DNA from: Flavobacterium sp. 1
Lineage (GTDB): Bacteria > Bacteroidota > Bacteroidia > Flavobacteriales > Flavobacteriaceae
Direction: 5' to 3'
Assembly (NCBI RefSeq): GCF_002797935.1
Contig: NZ_PGER01000001.1
Span: 744,001 to 808,000, forward strand
Length of the DNA: 64,000 nucleotides
Shown here: positions 8,901-18,017 of the stretch, one piece after another
Layout: each line of letters starts with the position of its first letter
Position numbering within the stretch: position 1 is the stretch's first letter
Notes under the pieces: generated by a model
Databases searched by the model: none
Seen by the model: the letters and a program-made list of their open reading frames with translations, nothing else
Told to the model about the DNA's origin: nothing
Position numbers and translations under genes: made by a program

Positions 8901-9652
8901 AACGATTTCATAAAGGTGCTTTTTATTTGGCTGAACAATTACAATTGGATATAATTCCAGTGCTCATTCACGGATATTCTGAAGTTTTGCCCAAAGGAGA
9001 TTTTGTTATCAATGGAGGAAATACGACGGTGACAATTCTAGATAGAATTTTGTATGACGATACCTCTTTTGGCACTAATGCTGCCGAGAGAACTAAAAAA
9101 ATAAGCAGTTTCTTTAAACTGCAATATAAAAAGCTGCGTTTAGATTTAGAAGGCGTCGATTATTTTAAAGCTAAGCTTATGAATAGTTATGCTTTCAAGG
9201 AAATGCAGATATTGAATGCAGTAAAAGTTAATCTAGAGCAAAATTTGCAGCTATATTATGATTTGAATAAATGGATAGATTCTAAAGCTCGAATACTTCA
9301 TTTTGGAAGTGACTATAGGCAATTGGATATATTATTGGCATTACAAGAACCACTAAGAAAAATTGATTCGGTTATTCTTTTGGAAGAGAATAGAGAAATT
9401 GCCAAAACCAATTATATACTAAAGAAAAGAGCGATTCATTATTTGGATCAAAATGAATTGAATACTCTCAAAAAATATGATGTAGTATTGCTTTCGAATG
9501 AAAATGGAGTAAGCAATTTGGATGCAGTATGCAATTTAGCGAGCACTGTAATTGTATTAAATAATAAAAAATTAAAAGAAACAATAGCGTCATTTGGTTT
9601 TCAAACTGTGCATGAAACAGAAGAAATGATTGTACTAAAGAAAGGGATATGA
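5966..9652 (+). CDS. MMPL/RND-superfamily transporter fused to a PlsC-type acyltransferase
   Basis: About 1228 residues. The N-terminal 815 or so form an MMPL-like RND transporter: one helix near residue 20, a periplasmic domain, a block of helices around 265-420, a second large domain and a second block around 655-810. From about residue 860 the protein becomes an acyltransferase with the PlsC motifs NHSSFLD (about 899) and FPEGTRS (about 967). The last 180 residues look Rossmann-like and are unassigned. Known aryl-polyene and flexirubin clusters carry both an MMPL exporter and one or more acyltransferases, so the fusion probably acylates and exports the lipid-pigment conjugate. The start ATG at 5966 is 4 bases after the restored end of the previous gene. 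Confidence 0.85.
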   Translation: MQKKLFDLYTFITSRKLLSFGMAIVMVLVLGFLAFRISFQENINQLIPSNDQSGITSKVLDQVNFADKITIIISTKENGSSENLTEYANVFLDSLDSACKPYISKVQGKIEEENIQETFDFVYDNLPLFLDQKDYEHIQNKLHKDSIANSVAADYKSIISPAGLVSKDFILKDPLGVSFIALKKMEQLSVGDDFAIENGFVLTKDKNNLLLFITPKLATNETDKNTFFISNLDKIKANLNQQFKGKAEMTYFGATPVAVANATQIKSDVQSTSIFAGVALILILAFFYRSITTPIIIFIPSLLGALFALAVLYICKGSISAISLGISSILLGETTDYSIYVLTHLRNNKNVKLLFKDITRPLLLCGITTSITFLCLFFIKSEALQDLGIFAGLSVVATTVFSLILIPVLYNFNSKVLIQKPNVIDNLGAYSYHKNKFLIGLVLALFVVSLFTYSKVTFNNDLSDLNFMTPELRLNEKKLDQIANNNDSKSIYLATYGKSYDEVVANNNTLFKVLEKDKAGKDILNFSSIGGIVFSAEVQNQKIKEWNSFWDSQKKENLNKTLISEGNRYGFKADAFSGFFELLDKDFKPVTIDDYFKMKSFFLDEFAAQKNGFFTISTLVKVTNGKRDVFVNLIKKQPYLVVIDRQETNKTFLGTLKMNFENLVDYSFIAVFLVLILAFRKIELAIISIIPILISWIFTTGLMGLFGLQFNVVNIIVCTLIFGIGVDYSIFMTTALQKEFTYGKIELPSYRTSIILSVATTILGMGVLVFAKHPALKSISLIAIIGIFSALMITFIIQPLIFHFFITNRVKKGKAPYEIKRLLHSVISFTYFGLGCIVLSLGSAILMVILPFSKKSKLRGFHFLMSKFMHSVLASYPSVKRKINNTSQETFDKPAVIIANHSSFLDILAIGMLSPKIIFLVSDWVYNSPVFGKGVRLAGFYPVSSGMDNGVEHLRSKVEEGFSIMVFPEGTRSEDNAIKRFHKGAFYLAEQLQLDIIPVLIHGYSEVLPKGDFVINGGNTTVTILDRILYDDTSFGTNAAERTKKISSFFKLQYKKLRLDLEGVDYFKAKLMNSYAFKEMQILNAVKVNLEQNLQLYYDLNKWIDSKARILHFGSDYRQLDILLALQEPLRKIDSVILLEENREIAKTNYILKKRAIHYLDQNELNTLKKYDVVLLSNENGVSNLDAVCNLASTVIVLNNKKLKETIASFGFQTVHETEEMIVLKKGI

Positions 9653-11166
9653 TGAAAAAGCATTATGATGTTGTTGTAATCGGAAGTGGATTGGGCGGAC
9701 TCGTTTCGTCTATAATTTTAGCCAAAGAAGGTTATAGCGTTTGTGTGCTGGAAAAAAATAATCAGTTTGGAGGCAATTTGCAAACGTTTGTTCGGGATAA
9801 AACAATTTTCGACACGGGAATTCATTACATTGGAGGATTAGGTGAAGGCCAAAATCTATATCGATATTTCAAATACATTGGTATTATGGATAGTTTGAAT
9901 CTCAAAAAAATGGATGAGGATGGATATGATATAATTTCTTTTGAAGATGTAGACGTGGAATTTCCGCATGCTCAAGGATATGATAATTTTGTGAATCAAT
10001 TGGTTAAATTTTTTCCTGACGAAAGAGAGGCTATAAATAAATATTGTGAAGCAATTATTACCACCTGCGATACATTTCCCCTTTATAATTTAAGAGCAGA
10101 AGGACGCTATGACAACGACATTCTATCTGTAAATGCAAAGAATTTTATTGCAGGATTGACTGATAATAAAATGCTGCAGGCTGTTTTTGCTGGAAGCAAT
10201 TTTTTATATGCTGGAAGCGGAGCTAAATCCCCTTTTTATGTACACGCCCTCACGGTTAATACTTACATGCAAAGTTCATGGCGTTGTATAAATGGAGGCA
10301 GCCAAATTACTAAACAGTTAATTAAACAACTCAAAAAATATGGAGGAGTTGTTTTTAAGTATAAAGATGTTGACCAGTTAATTGTTGAAAATAATGTTAT
10401 TACCACTGCCAAAATGAAAGACGGCACGAGTGTTACTGGAAAATACTTCATTTCGAATATAGACCCTAAAGCTACTTTGAAATTAGTGGGAGAGAACCAT
10501 TTTAGGAAAGCCTTTGTAAATAGGATTTCGAGTTTAGAAGGCAGTATTTCTGCTTTTAGTTTATATATCGTTTTTAAGCCAAAAACGTTTAGGTATTTAA
10601 ATAAGAATTATTACCATTGTAAAAATAGTAGCGAAGTATGGGAAGCTCAAGATTATAACGAGCAAACTTGGCCAAAAGCATTTATGGCATCTATGAATGC
10701 TTCTAAAAAAGAGGATGGTTGGGCAGAAGGAATGACTTTTATTACTTATATGAAGTATTCCGATTTAGAACCATGGAAAGATACATTCAATACTGTGGCC
10801 GATGTTAATAATAGAGGCGAAAGTTATGAGGATTTTAAAGCTCGTAAAACTAATCGTTTTCTAGAAGTAGTAGAAAAAAAATTCCCTGGAATAAAAGATT
10901 GTATTAAATCAGTCCACACTTCTACACCATTGTCGTATAGAGATTATATTGGAGGTTATAATGGTAATATGTATGGTTATGAAAAAGATTCTGATAATCC
11001 AATGAAGACATTTATTCCTTCAAAAACAAAGTTAGATAATCTATACTTAACAGGGCAAAGTGTCAATATGCATGGCGTTTTGGGCGTTACCATTGGAGCA
11101 GTTGTTACTTGTTCTGAAATTTTAGGGAAAGATTATTTGATAAACAAAATTAACCAGACAGCATAG
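9649..11166 (+). CDS. phytoene-desaturase-like FAD-dependent oxidoreductase
   Basis: About 505 residues. The N-terminus has the dinucleotide-binding motif VVIGSGLGGLVSSIILAKEG followed by the second strand ending in Glu (CVLEKN) and GGNLQTF. The C-terminus has NLYLTGQSVNMHGVLG, matching the FAD-binding end of the CrtI/amine-oxidase group. These enzymes oxidise or isomerise polyenes. Flexirubin clusters contain a CrtI-like oxidase assigned to pigment maturation; the exact reaction is inferred. The start overlaps the preceding stop (ATGATG), consistent with one transcription unit. Confidence 0.82.
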   Translation: MMKKHYDVVVIGSGLGGLVSSIILAKEGYSVCVLEKNNQFGGNLQTFVRDKTIFDTGIHYIGGLGEGQNLYRYFKYIGIMDSLNLKKMDEDGYDIISFEDVDVEFPHAQGYDNFVNQLVKFFPDEREAINKYCEAIITTCDTFPLYNLRAEGRYDNDILSVNAKNFIAGLTDNKMLQAVFAGSNFLYAGSGAKSPFYVHALTVNTYMQSSWRCINGGSQITKQLIKQLKKYGGVVFKYKDVDQLIVENNVITTAKMKDGTSVTGKYFISNIDPKATLKLVGENHFRKAFVNRISSLEGSISAFSLYIVFKPKTFRYLNKNYYHCKNSSEVWEAQDYNEQTWPKAFMASMNASKKEDGWAEGMTFITYMKYSDLEPWKDTFNTVADVNNRGESYEDFKARKTNRFLEVVEKKFPGIKDCIKSVHTSTPLSYRDYIGGYNGNMYGYEKDSDNPMKTFIPSKTKLDNLYLTGQSVNMHGVLGVTIGAVVTCSEILGKDYLINKINQTA

Positions 11167-11229
11167 TGGAAATAAACTAAGCATTACTAAAATGTTTATA
11201 GATCAATAGGGAACCAGAAATAGTTGCAT

Positions 11230-12903
11230 ATGAAAAAACAGATTTTATATATTTTTTTCTTTTTCTTTGCTTTATTCATAGCTTCTTGCGGTATCTCAAA
11301 ATCAATGCGTCATCAGCCAGAAATTGCTGCATATAATAATATAAAACCTGTTGTTCAAAAGCAATCTGATACCATTTTTTATACCAGAAATAATTTTTTA
11401 CTTAGAAATAAACAACATTTATGGGAACTATATGCCGAGGGTGATCCATTGGAAAGGGGATTAGCTATTGGTAGTTTGACAGACTCCTTATTAAAAAAAC
11501 AAGAACATATTTTGTTTGATAAAGTAAATGAATTGATTCCTTCGGATTTTAAGAGATCGATACTTCGAAATTTCCTAAAATGGTTCAATCGAAAATTATA
11601 TCTGAATGTTGATAATGAGTTTCAAACTGAAATTTATGGAGTTTCTCAATATGCACCAAAGGATTTAAGCTATATTGCGCCCTCTTTTTTGAGAGATTTA
11701 TACCTGCATGGTGCTCATGATATTGGTCATGCAGTTCAAGATTTAGCAATGGTAGGATGTACGTCATTTGCGGTTTGGGGCAATAAATCGGATGACGGAA
11801 GTTTGATTTTAGGTAGAAATTTTGATTTTTACGCTGGTGATGATTTTGCAAAAGAAAAAATAATCGCTTTTATTAATCCAAAAGATGGGCATCCATTTAT
11901 GATGGTAACCTGGCCAGGAATGATAGGTGTTTGCTCAGGGATGAATGCCGAAGGATTGACAGTAACTATCAATGCTGGTAAATCTAAAATTCCATTAATT
12001 GCCAAAACGCCAATTTCTATTGTAACCCGCGAAATTTTACAGTATGCCAAAACTATTGATGAAGCTATAGCAATCGCAAAAAAAAGAAAAGTATTTGTTT
12101 CCGAATCAATTATGGTTGGCAGTGCCAATGATAATAAAGCTGTTTTGATTGAAATTGCACCAGACAATTTAGATATTTTTGAAGCCCCCAATGGTAATGA
12201 ATTAATTTGTTCCAATCATTTTCAAAGTGAGGCTTTAAAAGATAATAAAAGAAATTTGAATCAAATAAAGAATAGTCATTCCCAATATCGTTTTGATCGA
12301 ATGACAGAATTACTTAATGAAAACCAAAAAATAACACCGCAAATTGCTGTGGATATCCTTAGGAATAAAGATGGAATTAATAATGTGTCATTGGGGTATG
12401 GTAATGAAAAAGCTATTAACCAACTATTAGCCCACCACGGAATCGTTTTTAAGCCAGCTCAGCGGCTGGTTTGGGTATCTGCAAGTCCTTATCAATTAGG
12501 TGAGTTTGTCTGCTACGATTTGAATGCAATTTTTAAAAACAAAAAAGAGAATACTGCCAGTTTTGTTTCATTAGAAAATGAAACAATGAATATTCCGCCC
12601 GATCCGTTTTTAAAATCAGCGGCTTATCAAAACTACATTCAATTTCGCATCGAAGACAAAAAGATGGATGCTGTTTTATCGAATAAAACCAATTTGCCTT
12701 CGGGAAATTATATTGGTTATTATCAATCTTTAAATCCTGATTATTGGGTTGTTTATTATAAAGCAGGATTGTACTTTTATCGAAATAAAAAATATGATTT
12801 AGCTCAAGATCAATTTGAGAAAGCATTGACTAAAGAAGTTACTTCACTTATTGAAAGAGAAAAGATTAGCAGTTACTTAAAAAAAATAAAAAGAAAACGA
12901 TAA
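11230..12903 (+). CDS. C45-family Ntn-hydrolase / acyltransferase-like lipoprotein
   Basis: About 557 residues. I place the start at the ATG at 11230, which gives a clean lipoprotein signal (basic residues, a phenylalanine-rich run, then IASC). The core is a C45 (acyl-CoA:6-APA acyltransferase-like) Ntn-hydrolase: VGCTSFAVWG (about residue 175) supplies the Cys that would become the N-terminal nucleophile, followed by GSLILGRNFDF, and later FMMVTWPGMIGVCSGMNAEG. Such enzymes self-cleave before the Cys and then form or hydrolyse amides. Members sit in flexirubin-type clusters, where attachment of the acyl chain is a plausible but unproven task. The stop overlaps the next start. Confidence 0.78.
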   Translation: MKKQILYIFFFFFALFIASCGISKSMRHQPEIAAYNNIKPVVQKQSDTIFYTRNNFLLRNKQHLWELYAEGDPLERGLAIGSLTDSLLKKQEHILFDKVNELIPSDFKRSILRNFLKWFNRKLYLNVDNEFQTEIYGVSQYAPKDLSYIAPSFLRDLYLHGAHDIGHAVQDLAMVGCTSFAVWGNKSDDGSLILGRNFDFYAGDDFAKEKIIAFINPKDGHPFMMVTWPGMIGVCSGMNAEGLTVTINAGKSKIPLIAKTPISIVTREILQYAKTIDEAIAIAKKRKVFVSESIMVGSANDNKAVLIEIAPDNLDIFEAPNGNELICSNHFQSEALKDNKRNLNQIKNSHSQYRFDRMTELLNENQKITPQIAVDILRNKDGINNVSLGYGNEKAINQLLAHHGIVFKPAQRLVWVSASPYQLGEFVCYDLNAIFKNKKENTASFVSLENETMNIPPDPFLKSAAYQNYIQFRIEDKKMDAVLSNKTNLPSGNYIGYYQSLNPDYWVVYYKAGLYFYRNKKYDLAQDQFEKALTKEVTSLIEREKISSYLKKIKRKR

Positions 12904-14201
12904 TGATTCCAAAAATAGAATTAGATGCCAAAGCCGAAATAAAATCGTTTCAGGAACAAAAGCTGCAGGAAGTGTTACATTATGTTAATACAAATTCACC
13001 CTTTTATAGTTCCTTCTTTGCTAAAAATAATATTGATATTGCCAGTATAAAAACAATTGAGGATTTAACTTTATTACCAGTTACTTCAAAGGAAGATTTA
13101 CAAAAGCATAATGATGATTTTTTATGTGTTCCAAAGAATAAAATTATTGATTATGCTACTACATCAGGCACTTTGGGAGAACCCGTTACATTTGGACTGA
13201 CAGATGATGATTTAGATCGTTTGGCTTACAATGAAGCCATTTCATTTGATTGTGCAGGAATAAAAGAAGGCGATGTCGTACAATTAATGACTACAATTGA
13301 CCGTCGTTTCATGGCGGGATTGGCCTATTTTTTGGGGCTTCGAAAAATGAAAGTTGGAGTGATTCGTGTAGGCGCAGGAATTCCCGAATTACAATGGGAT
13401 TCAATTATGAAGTACAAACCAACGTATTTAATTACTGTTCCATCTTTTTTATTAAAAATGATTGAATATGCTGAACAGCACAATATTGATATTAATAATT
13501 CGAGTGTAAAAGGCGCTATTTGTATTGGAGAGCCTATTCGAAATCAAGATTTTACTAGTAATACTTTGTGTAAAAAGATAACGGATAAATGGAAAATTAA
13601 GTTGTTTTCTACTTATGCTTCGACCGAAATGAGTACTGCTTTTACCGAATGCAGCCATGGAGTAGGAGGGCATCATCATCCGGAATTAATTATTGTCGAA
13701 GTATTGGATGAAAATAATAATCCTGTTTCAAATGGCGAATCAGGAGAATTGACCTTTACTACATTGGGAATAGAAGCGATGCCTTTAATTCGCTTTAAAA
13801 CTGGCGATGTTGTGCAGTTACATACTGATTCTTGTTTATGCGGGCGAAATACATTGCGGGTCGGACCAGTAATTGGAAGAAAACAGCACATGATTAAATA
13901 TAAAGGAACCACATTGTATCCGCCGGCGATGAATGATGTTCTAAATGATTTTACAGCTATCGAAAACTATATTATCGAAATTACGACTAATGATTTGGGT
14001 ACCGATGAGATTTTGATAAAAATTGCAACTCAAAATCCAACAGCCGTGTTTTTGCAAGAATTAAAAGATCATTTTAGAGCCAAGTTGCGTGTTACTCCAA
14101 AAATTGAATTTACTGCCAATGAAGTTTTAATTCCATTAATTTTTAATCCAAACAGCAGAAAGCCAATTCGGTTTTATGATAATAGAAAAAACATACTTTA
14201 A
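12903..14201 (+). CDS. phenylacetate-CoA-ligase-like AMP-forming enzyme
   Basis: About 432 residues. The ANL-superfamily phosphate-binding loop reads YATTSGTLGEPVTFGLT (about residue 85), and later come YASTEMSTAF (about 238) and LIRFKTGDVVQL (about 298), matching the PaaK/CapK branch in length and motif spacing. The enzyme should adenylate a carboxylic acid and pass it to CoA or a carrier protein. In a flexirubin context an aryl starter acid (4-coumarate or similar) is a reasonable substrate, by inference. It is the last gene of the + strand cluster; about 318 bases without a clear gene follow. Confidence 0.8.
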   Translation: MIPKIELDAKAEIKSFQEQKLQEVLHYVNTNSPFYSSFFAKNNIDIASIKTIEDLTLLPVTSKEDLQKHNDDFLCVPKNKIIDYATTSGTLGEPVTFGLTDDDLDRLAYNEAISFDCAGIKEGDVVQLMTTIDRRFMAGLAYFLGLRKMKVGVIRVGAGIPELQWDSIMKYKPTYLITVPSFLLKMIEYAEQHNIDINNSSVKGAICIGEPIRNQDFTSNTLCKKITDKWKIKLFSTYASTEMSTAFTECSHGVGGHHHPELIIVEVLDENNNPVSNGESGELTFTTLGIEAMPLIRFKTGDVVQLHTDSCLCGRNTLRVGPVIGRKQHMIKYKGTTLYPPAMNDVLNDFTAIENYIIEITTNDLGTDEILIKIATQNPTAVFLQELKDHFRAKLRVTPKIEFTANEVLIPLIFNPNSRKPIRFYDNRKNIL

Positions 14202-14519
14202 ACAGAAATTCAATTTAAATGCCTATTTTGTTGCTGTTGATTTTTGAACTTTTAAAATAAACTTCAACATGTCAGCTTTGAGATTAATCATGGAAGAACA
14301 AGCTTAGATGAAAGGCAGGTATTGCATATAGGAACAGATACGAAGCCAGACAACTTTGCGTGGCGTCCAGATAAGATCATTAGCTTGTTCGAGAAGACTT
14401 TGAGAAGCTGGCAGCAGGAATCAGCGTGCTAAGTTTAAATAATGTTTTAAAATCAATACAAAATACAGAATTAATTCAGAATTGAATTCGTACTTTGTAT
14501 TGATTTTAAAACAGTTATA
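14202..14519. other. intergenic region with a possible gene relic
   Basis: No complete gene is visible. On the + strand, bases about 14262-14430 hold an open stretch of some 55 codons without a convincing start that ends SWQQESAC and contains HIGTDTKPDNFAWRP. It is less AT-rich than its surroundings and may be the 3' remnant of a lost gene. I do not recognise the family. The downstream part carries the long inverted repeat listed separately. Confidence 0.35.
14444..14512. repeat. 23-bp inverted repeat upstream of the PAP2 gene
   Basis: Arms 14444-14466 and 14490-14512 match in 22 of 23 positions (arm begins GTTTTAAAATCAATACAAA) with a 23-base AT-rich spacer that is itself partly palindromic (GAATTAATTC). 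It could be a terminator stem for the pigment cluster, an operator for the PAP2 gene 7 bases downstream, or a small mobile-element scar. There is no GC-rich stem or classical U-tract. Confidence 0.7.
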
Positions 14520-15284
14520 ATGAAATGTTTCCGGATATTTGTTGTATTGCTGTCAACTCATTTTTTGACAGCACAAAACAGTGTTACAGCTACTCTTGTG
14601 GTAAAAGATACTGTGCAGAATTTAAAGTTTAACTATAAACAATTAATAATTCCCAGTGTATTAATTGGTTATGGTTTTATTGGTCTTAACAGCGATCAGC
14701 TTAAGAGTTTTAATTCTGAGATTCAGGAAGAAGTGAATGAGCATATTGACGAAAAGCTTACGATTGATGACTTTGCGCAATACGCACCAGCTGCTTCGGT
14801 TTATGTTTTGAATGCATTTGGCGATAAAGGGAAAAATAATCTCAAAGACCGATCCATTATTTTGACCAGTTCCTATCTTATGATGAGTGTTGCGGTTCTT
14901 GCTTTAAAAGACATAACAAAAGAGGAAAGACCTGATGGTTCTTCCAATAATTCATTTCCTTCGGGGCATACTGCAACTGCTTTTGCCGGAGCGGAGTTTC
15001 TTTGGCAGGAATACAAAGATAGGTCCATTTGGTACGGAGTAAGCGGTTATATTATCGCTACTGGAACAGGTGTTTTTAGAATTATCAATAACAGGCACTG
15101 GCTTACCGATGTAGCGGCTGGAGCAGGGATTGGAATTTTAAGCACCAAGGTTGCTTATTGGATTTATCCTTATGTCAATAGAAAACTTTTCAGCACCAAA
15201 GCTAAGGAAAACAAAGTTTCTTCGATGATAATGCCATATTATAATGGAAAACAATTGGGTTGCGGTTTAGTGATGCAATTCTAA
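14520..15284 (+). CDS. PAP2-family phosphatase
   Basis: About 254 residues with a signal peptide (to about residue 18, LTAQ). The three phosphatase motifs are present: KEERPDG (about 137), FPSGHTA (about 147) and RHWLTDVAAG (about 196), giving the Lys-Arg, Ser-Gly-His and Arg-His-Asp residues of the acid phosphatase site. PAP2 enzymes dephosphorylate lipid phosphates such as undecaprenyl or lipid A phosphates, usually on the periplasmic side. It lies close to a two-component system and a large outer-membrane barrel that may be co-regulated envelope functions. Confidence 0.85.
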   Translation: MKCFRIFVVLLSTHFLTAQNSVTATLVVKDTVQNLKFNYKQLIIPSVLIGYGFIGLNSDQLKSFNSEIQEEVNEHIDEKLTIDDFAQYAPAASVYVLNAFGDKGKNNLKDRSIILTSSYLMMSVAVLALKDITKEERPDGSSNNSFPSGHTATAFAGAEFLWQEYKDRSIWYGVSGYIIATGTGVFRIINNRHWLTDVAAGAGIGILSTKVAYWIYPYVNRKLFSTKAKENKVSSMIMPYYNGKQLGCGLVMQF

Positions 15285-15320
15285 TTTTTTTGAGACACTA
15301 TAAAATCTAAAGTTTAATAG

Positions 15321-16070
15321 ATGAAACATTTACCCCAAATAAATCTTTTTTATTGGGCATTAATTATTAGTGCCAATACGATGGGAGAAACGGCAGGAGA
15401 TTTGATTTCCCAAACATTTAATTTAGGTTATGACGGTGGGACAATTGCATTAATTGCACTCTTTTTAATTGCGTTGGCAATTTCAATTTGTTCAAAAACC
15501 CAAAAACCGCTTTTGTATTGGATCGTAATAACTTTGGCAAGTACAGCTGGAACAACAATTTCAGATTTCATAAGCAGGTCATTCTTTCATCTGCAGTTGG
15601 GGTTTACAGAAAATCAAGGATATACTTTCGAAACAATGATATTGATTGTTGCATTGCTATTTACATTTAGTATTTGGAAATACCATTCAACAGCAAACAC
15701 AATAGAAAATGGATTAAACAAACGAACTGAATTTTTATATTGGATCGCAATTTTAACATCAAGCACCTTAGGAACTGCCTTTGGAGATTTATTAGCACAC
15801 AACACATCATTGGGTTTTGACGGCGGAACTCTGCTCTTATTACTATTCCTTGCTGTTGTTGTCGGATTGGTTTATTTGACCAAAACATCAAGAGAACTTT
15901 TGTATTGGTTAGCCATTATTCTCACACACCCGATTGGTGCAACAATGGGTGACTATCTGACCAAACCCGAAGGGATGAATTTTGGAAACATAAAGGCAAG
16001 TTTGCTATTAGCTGCTGTATTTATAGTGGTTATTGCAACTGGACAATTGACCAAAAAACAGATAGCTTAA
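15321..16070 (+). CDS. COG4705-type multi-pass membrane protein
   Basis: About 249 residues and about eight hydrophobic helices in a four-fold internal repeat. Each repeat carries a variant of 'YWALIISANTMGETAGDLIS', for example YWIVITLASTAGTTISDFIS and YWIAILTSSTLGTAFGDLLA. This repeated G-T-x-x-G/S-D-x-x motif is characteristic of the COG4705 membrane protein family, whose function is poorly known. It is 36 bases downstream of the PAP2 gene and may be co-transcribed with it. Confidence 0.75.
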   Translation: MKHLPQINLFYWALIISANTMGETAGDLISQTFNLGYDGGTIALIALFLIALAISICSKTQKPLLYWIVITLASTAGTTISDFISRSFFHLQLGFTENQGYTFETMILIVALLFTFSIWKYHSTANTIENGLNKRTEFLYWIAILTSSTLGTAFGDLLAHNTSLGFDGGTLLLLLFLAVVVGLVYLTKTSRELLYWLAIILTHPIGATMGDYLTKPEGMNFGNIKASLLLAAVFIVVIATGQLTKKQIA

Positions 16071-16087
16071 ATAAAAAAACTAAATTT

Positions 16088-17347
16088 TTAAAATGTAATG
16101 CTAAAGCAGTGCAATTGGTCATTAAAAGTATAATTGATTTTCCATTGATTGATTTCAGTTATTTTTTTAATGATAGCCAGACCAAGTCCGTTGCCTTGTG
16201 AAGCTGAATTTATTTTGGAAAAACGGTTGAATAACTTTTCGATTGCTAATGCAGTCTGTCCGGTATTGGAAAAGGACAATTGATTGTTTTGTATGCGGAT
16301 GATTATTTTTCCGTTTTTTTCATTGTGGCGAATAGCATTCAAAAACAAATTATTGATTAATACTTCTGTTAAGGCTGGATTTCCTGTAATGGAAAGGGCA
16401 GAGGAGAATTCGGTTATAATGCTGCTATTTTTAGCTTCAGCCTGTTCTGTAAAAAAGTCAAGATGTTTTTCGATGTAGTCATTTAAAACAATAGTGCTTT
16501 TCTCAAGATAGCTTTCGTTATCAATTTTAGAAAGCAGTAAAAGATTTTTATTGAGTCTGTTAAGTCTGGAAACATCATTATTTAGTGAACTTACGATAGA
16601 AAGTTGTTCTTTATTGAGTTCCAACTGCAGTAAAGTATCAATTTTAGTTTGAAACAAAGCCAGCGGAGTCTGTAATTCGTGCGCAGCATTTTCTACAAAT
16701 TCTCTTTGGTTTTTATAAATGGCTGTATTTTTTTCGATAAGCTGTTCCAGACTTTTGTTTAGCTGGTTGAATTCATCTATTTCGGTTGGAATGAAATGAG
16801 GAGGCTTATTTTTATCGATTTCAAAATCATGTATTTGTTGAAGTGTATTGTAAAAAGGCTTCCATATTTTAGCTGCCGATGTTTTTGATATCCAAATGAT
16901 TCCGATAAGCAGCATAATGATGATAAACAGAAACATAATGGCAATATTTATTACCATTCCTTCCATTTCTACAAGACTAATCTTTTCAGTGTAGGTATAT
17001 CTCTTGCCATTGATATCAACTGGTGCATAAAGTATGCGGAACGGTTCTTTTTCATTAGCAATAGAATCAAATGACATTTTGCCAACAATGGAATCTTTGG
17101 TTACTCCCATATCGGCAGCAATCATTACATTAAGGTTGTATTTGTTCCAAACTGCAATGTTTTTTTCGGTGAAATTTTTATGGCTTTCCTTTACAAATGC
17201 GCCTTTATGAAAATGTAAAACTTCATCCGTTTCATAAATGTAGAGCCACTCACTAATGTAATAAAACACAGGAGCTGACACTAACAATATGATAATGGCA
17301 AACATAAGAAAGCTGCTTGTGGTTTTATATAATAATTTTTTACTCAT
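16088..17347 (-). CDS. sensor histidine kinase of an OmpR-type two-component system
   Basis: About 419 residues. Two transmembrane helices (roughly residues 12-32 and 135-155) flank a short periplasmic sensor domain. The HisKA motif ENAAHELQTPLA (His about residue 223) is followed by the N box (LFLNAIRHNEKNG) and G box (GNGLGLAIIKKI). It overlaps the response-regulator gene by 8 bases. The signal is unknown; the divergent barrel gene next door is a likely target. Confidence 0.87.
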   Translation of the reverse strand: MSKKLLYKTTSSFLMFAIIILLVSAPVFYYISEWLYIYETDEVLHFHKGAFVKESHKNFTEKNIAVWNKYNLNVMIAADMGVTKDSIVGKMSFDSIANEKEPFRILYAPVDINGKRYTYTEKISLVEMEGMVINIAIMFLFIIIMLLIGIIWISKTSAAKIWKPFYNTLQQIHDFEIDKNKPPHFIPTEIDEFNQLNKSLEQLIEKNTAIYKNQREFVENAAHELQTPLALFQTKIDTLLQLELNKEQLSIVSSLNNDVSRLNRLNKNLLLLSKIDNESYLEKSTIVLNDYIEKHLDFFTEQAEAKNSSIITEFSSALSITGNPALTEVLINNLFLNAIRHNEKNGKIIIRIQNNQLSFSNTGQTALAIEKLFNRFSKINSASQGNGLGLAIIKKITEINQWKINYTFNDQLHCFSITF

Positions 17348-18017
17348 TTTCCCATTTGTATCCTAAACCGTAAATCGTTTTGATGTAATCACCGCTTCCT
17401 GCTGCGTGGAGTTTCTTTTTTAAATTTTTTATATGAGCGTAGATAAAATCGTGATTGTCGAGCATATCGGCCATATCGCCGGAAAGATGCTCAGCAATTG
17501 CACCTTTGGACAAGACTTTATTATTGTTGCCAATTAGAAAAAGCAGTAAATCTATTTCTTTTTTGGTTAGGTCCAGTTTTTGGTTATTGACAGTTATTGT
17601 TTTGGATAAAAGATCAACACTGATTTCATTGAAAACAATAGTATTATTTCCTTGAAAATTCTTGCGTCGGATAAGTGCCTGCATACGCACTAAGAGCTCC
17701 GAAAGATGAAATGGTTTCGTCAGGAAATCATCTGCGCCAAGATTAAAACCTTCAATGCGGGTATCCAAAGTTTCTTTGGCCGAAATAATGATAACGCCTT
17801 CGGATTTGTTTTTGCTTTTTAATTTTTTCAAAATATCAAATCCGTCGCCATCAGGAAGCATTAAATCCAAAATGATACAATCGTAATCGTAATTATCAAT
17901 TTTAGTGCGTGCCAATGCATAATTGCCAGCCGTTTCACATTGAATGCCGTTGGTCTTGAAATAACTTACAATGCTTTGGGCAATTTCCTGCTCGTCTTCT
18001 ATAATTAAAATTTTCAT
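17340..18017 (-). CDS. OmpR/PhoB-family response regulator
   Basis: About 225 residues. The receiver domain begins MKILIIEDEQEIAQS, with the phospho-acceptor Asp in CIILDLMLPDGDGF (about residue 51) and the conserved Lys in DDFLTKPFHLSELL. The C-terminal winged helix contains DLTKKEIDLLLFLIGN and ends IKTIYGLGYKWE, the standard recognition-helix and wing region. It is the first gene of the kinase/regulator pair and is divergent from the barrel gene at 18176, so the 158-base gap probably holds both promoters. Confidence 0.88.
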   Translation of the reverse strand: MKILIIEDEQEIAQSIVSYFKTNGIQCETAGNYALARTKIDNYDYDCIILDLMLPDGDGFDILKKLKSKNKSEGVIIISAKETLDTRIEGFNLGADDFLTKPFHLSELLVRMQALIRRKNFQGNNTIVFNEISVDLLSKTITVNNQKLDLTKKEIDLLLFLIGNNNKVLSKGAIAEHLSGDMADMLDNHDFIYAHIKNLKKKLHAAGSGDYIKTIYGLGYKWENE

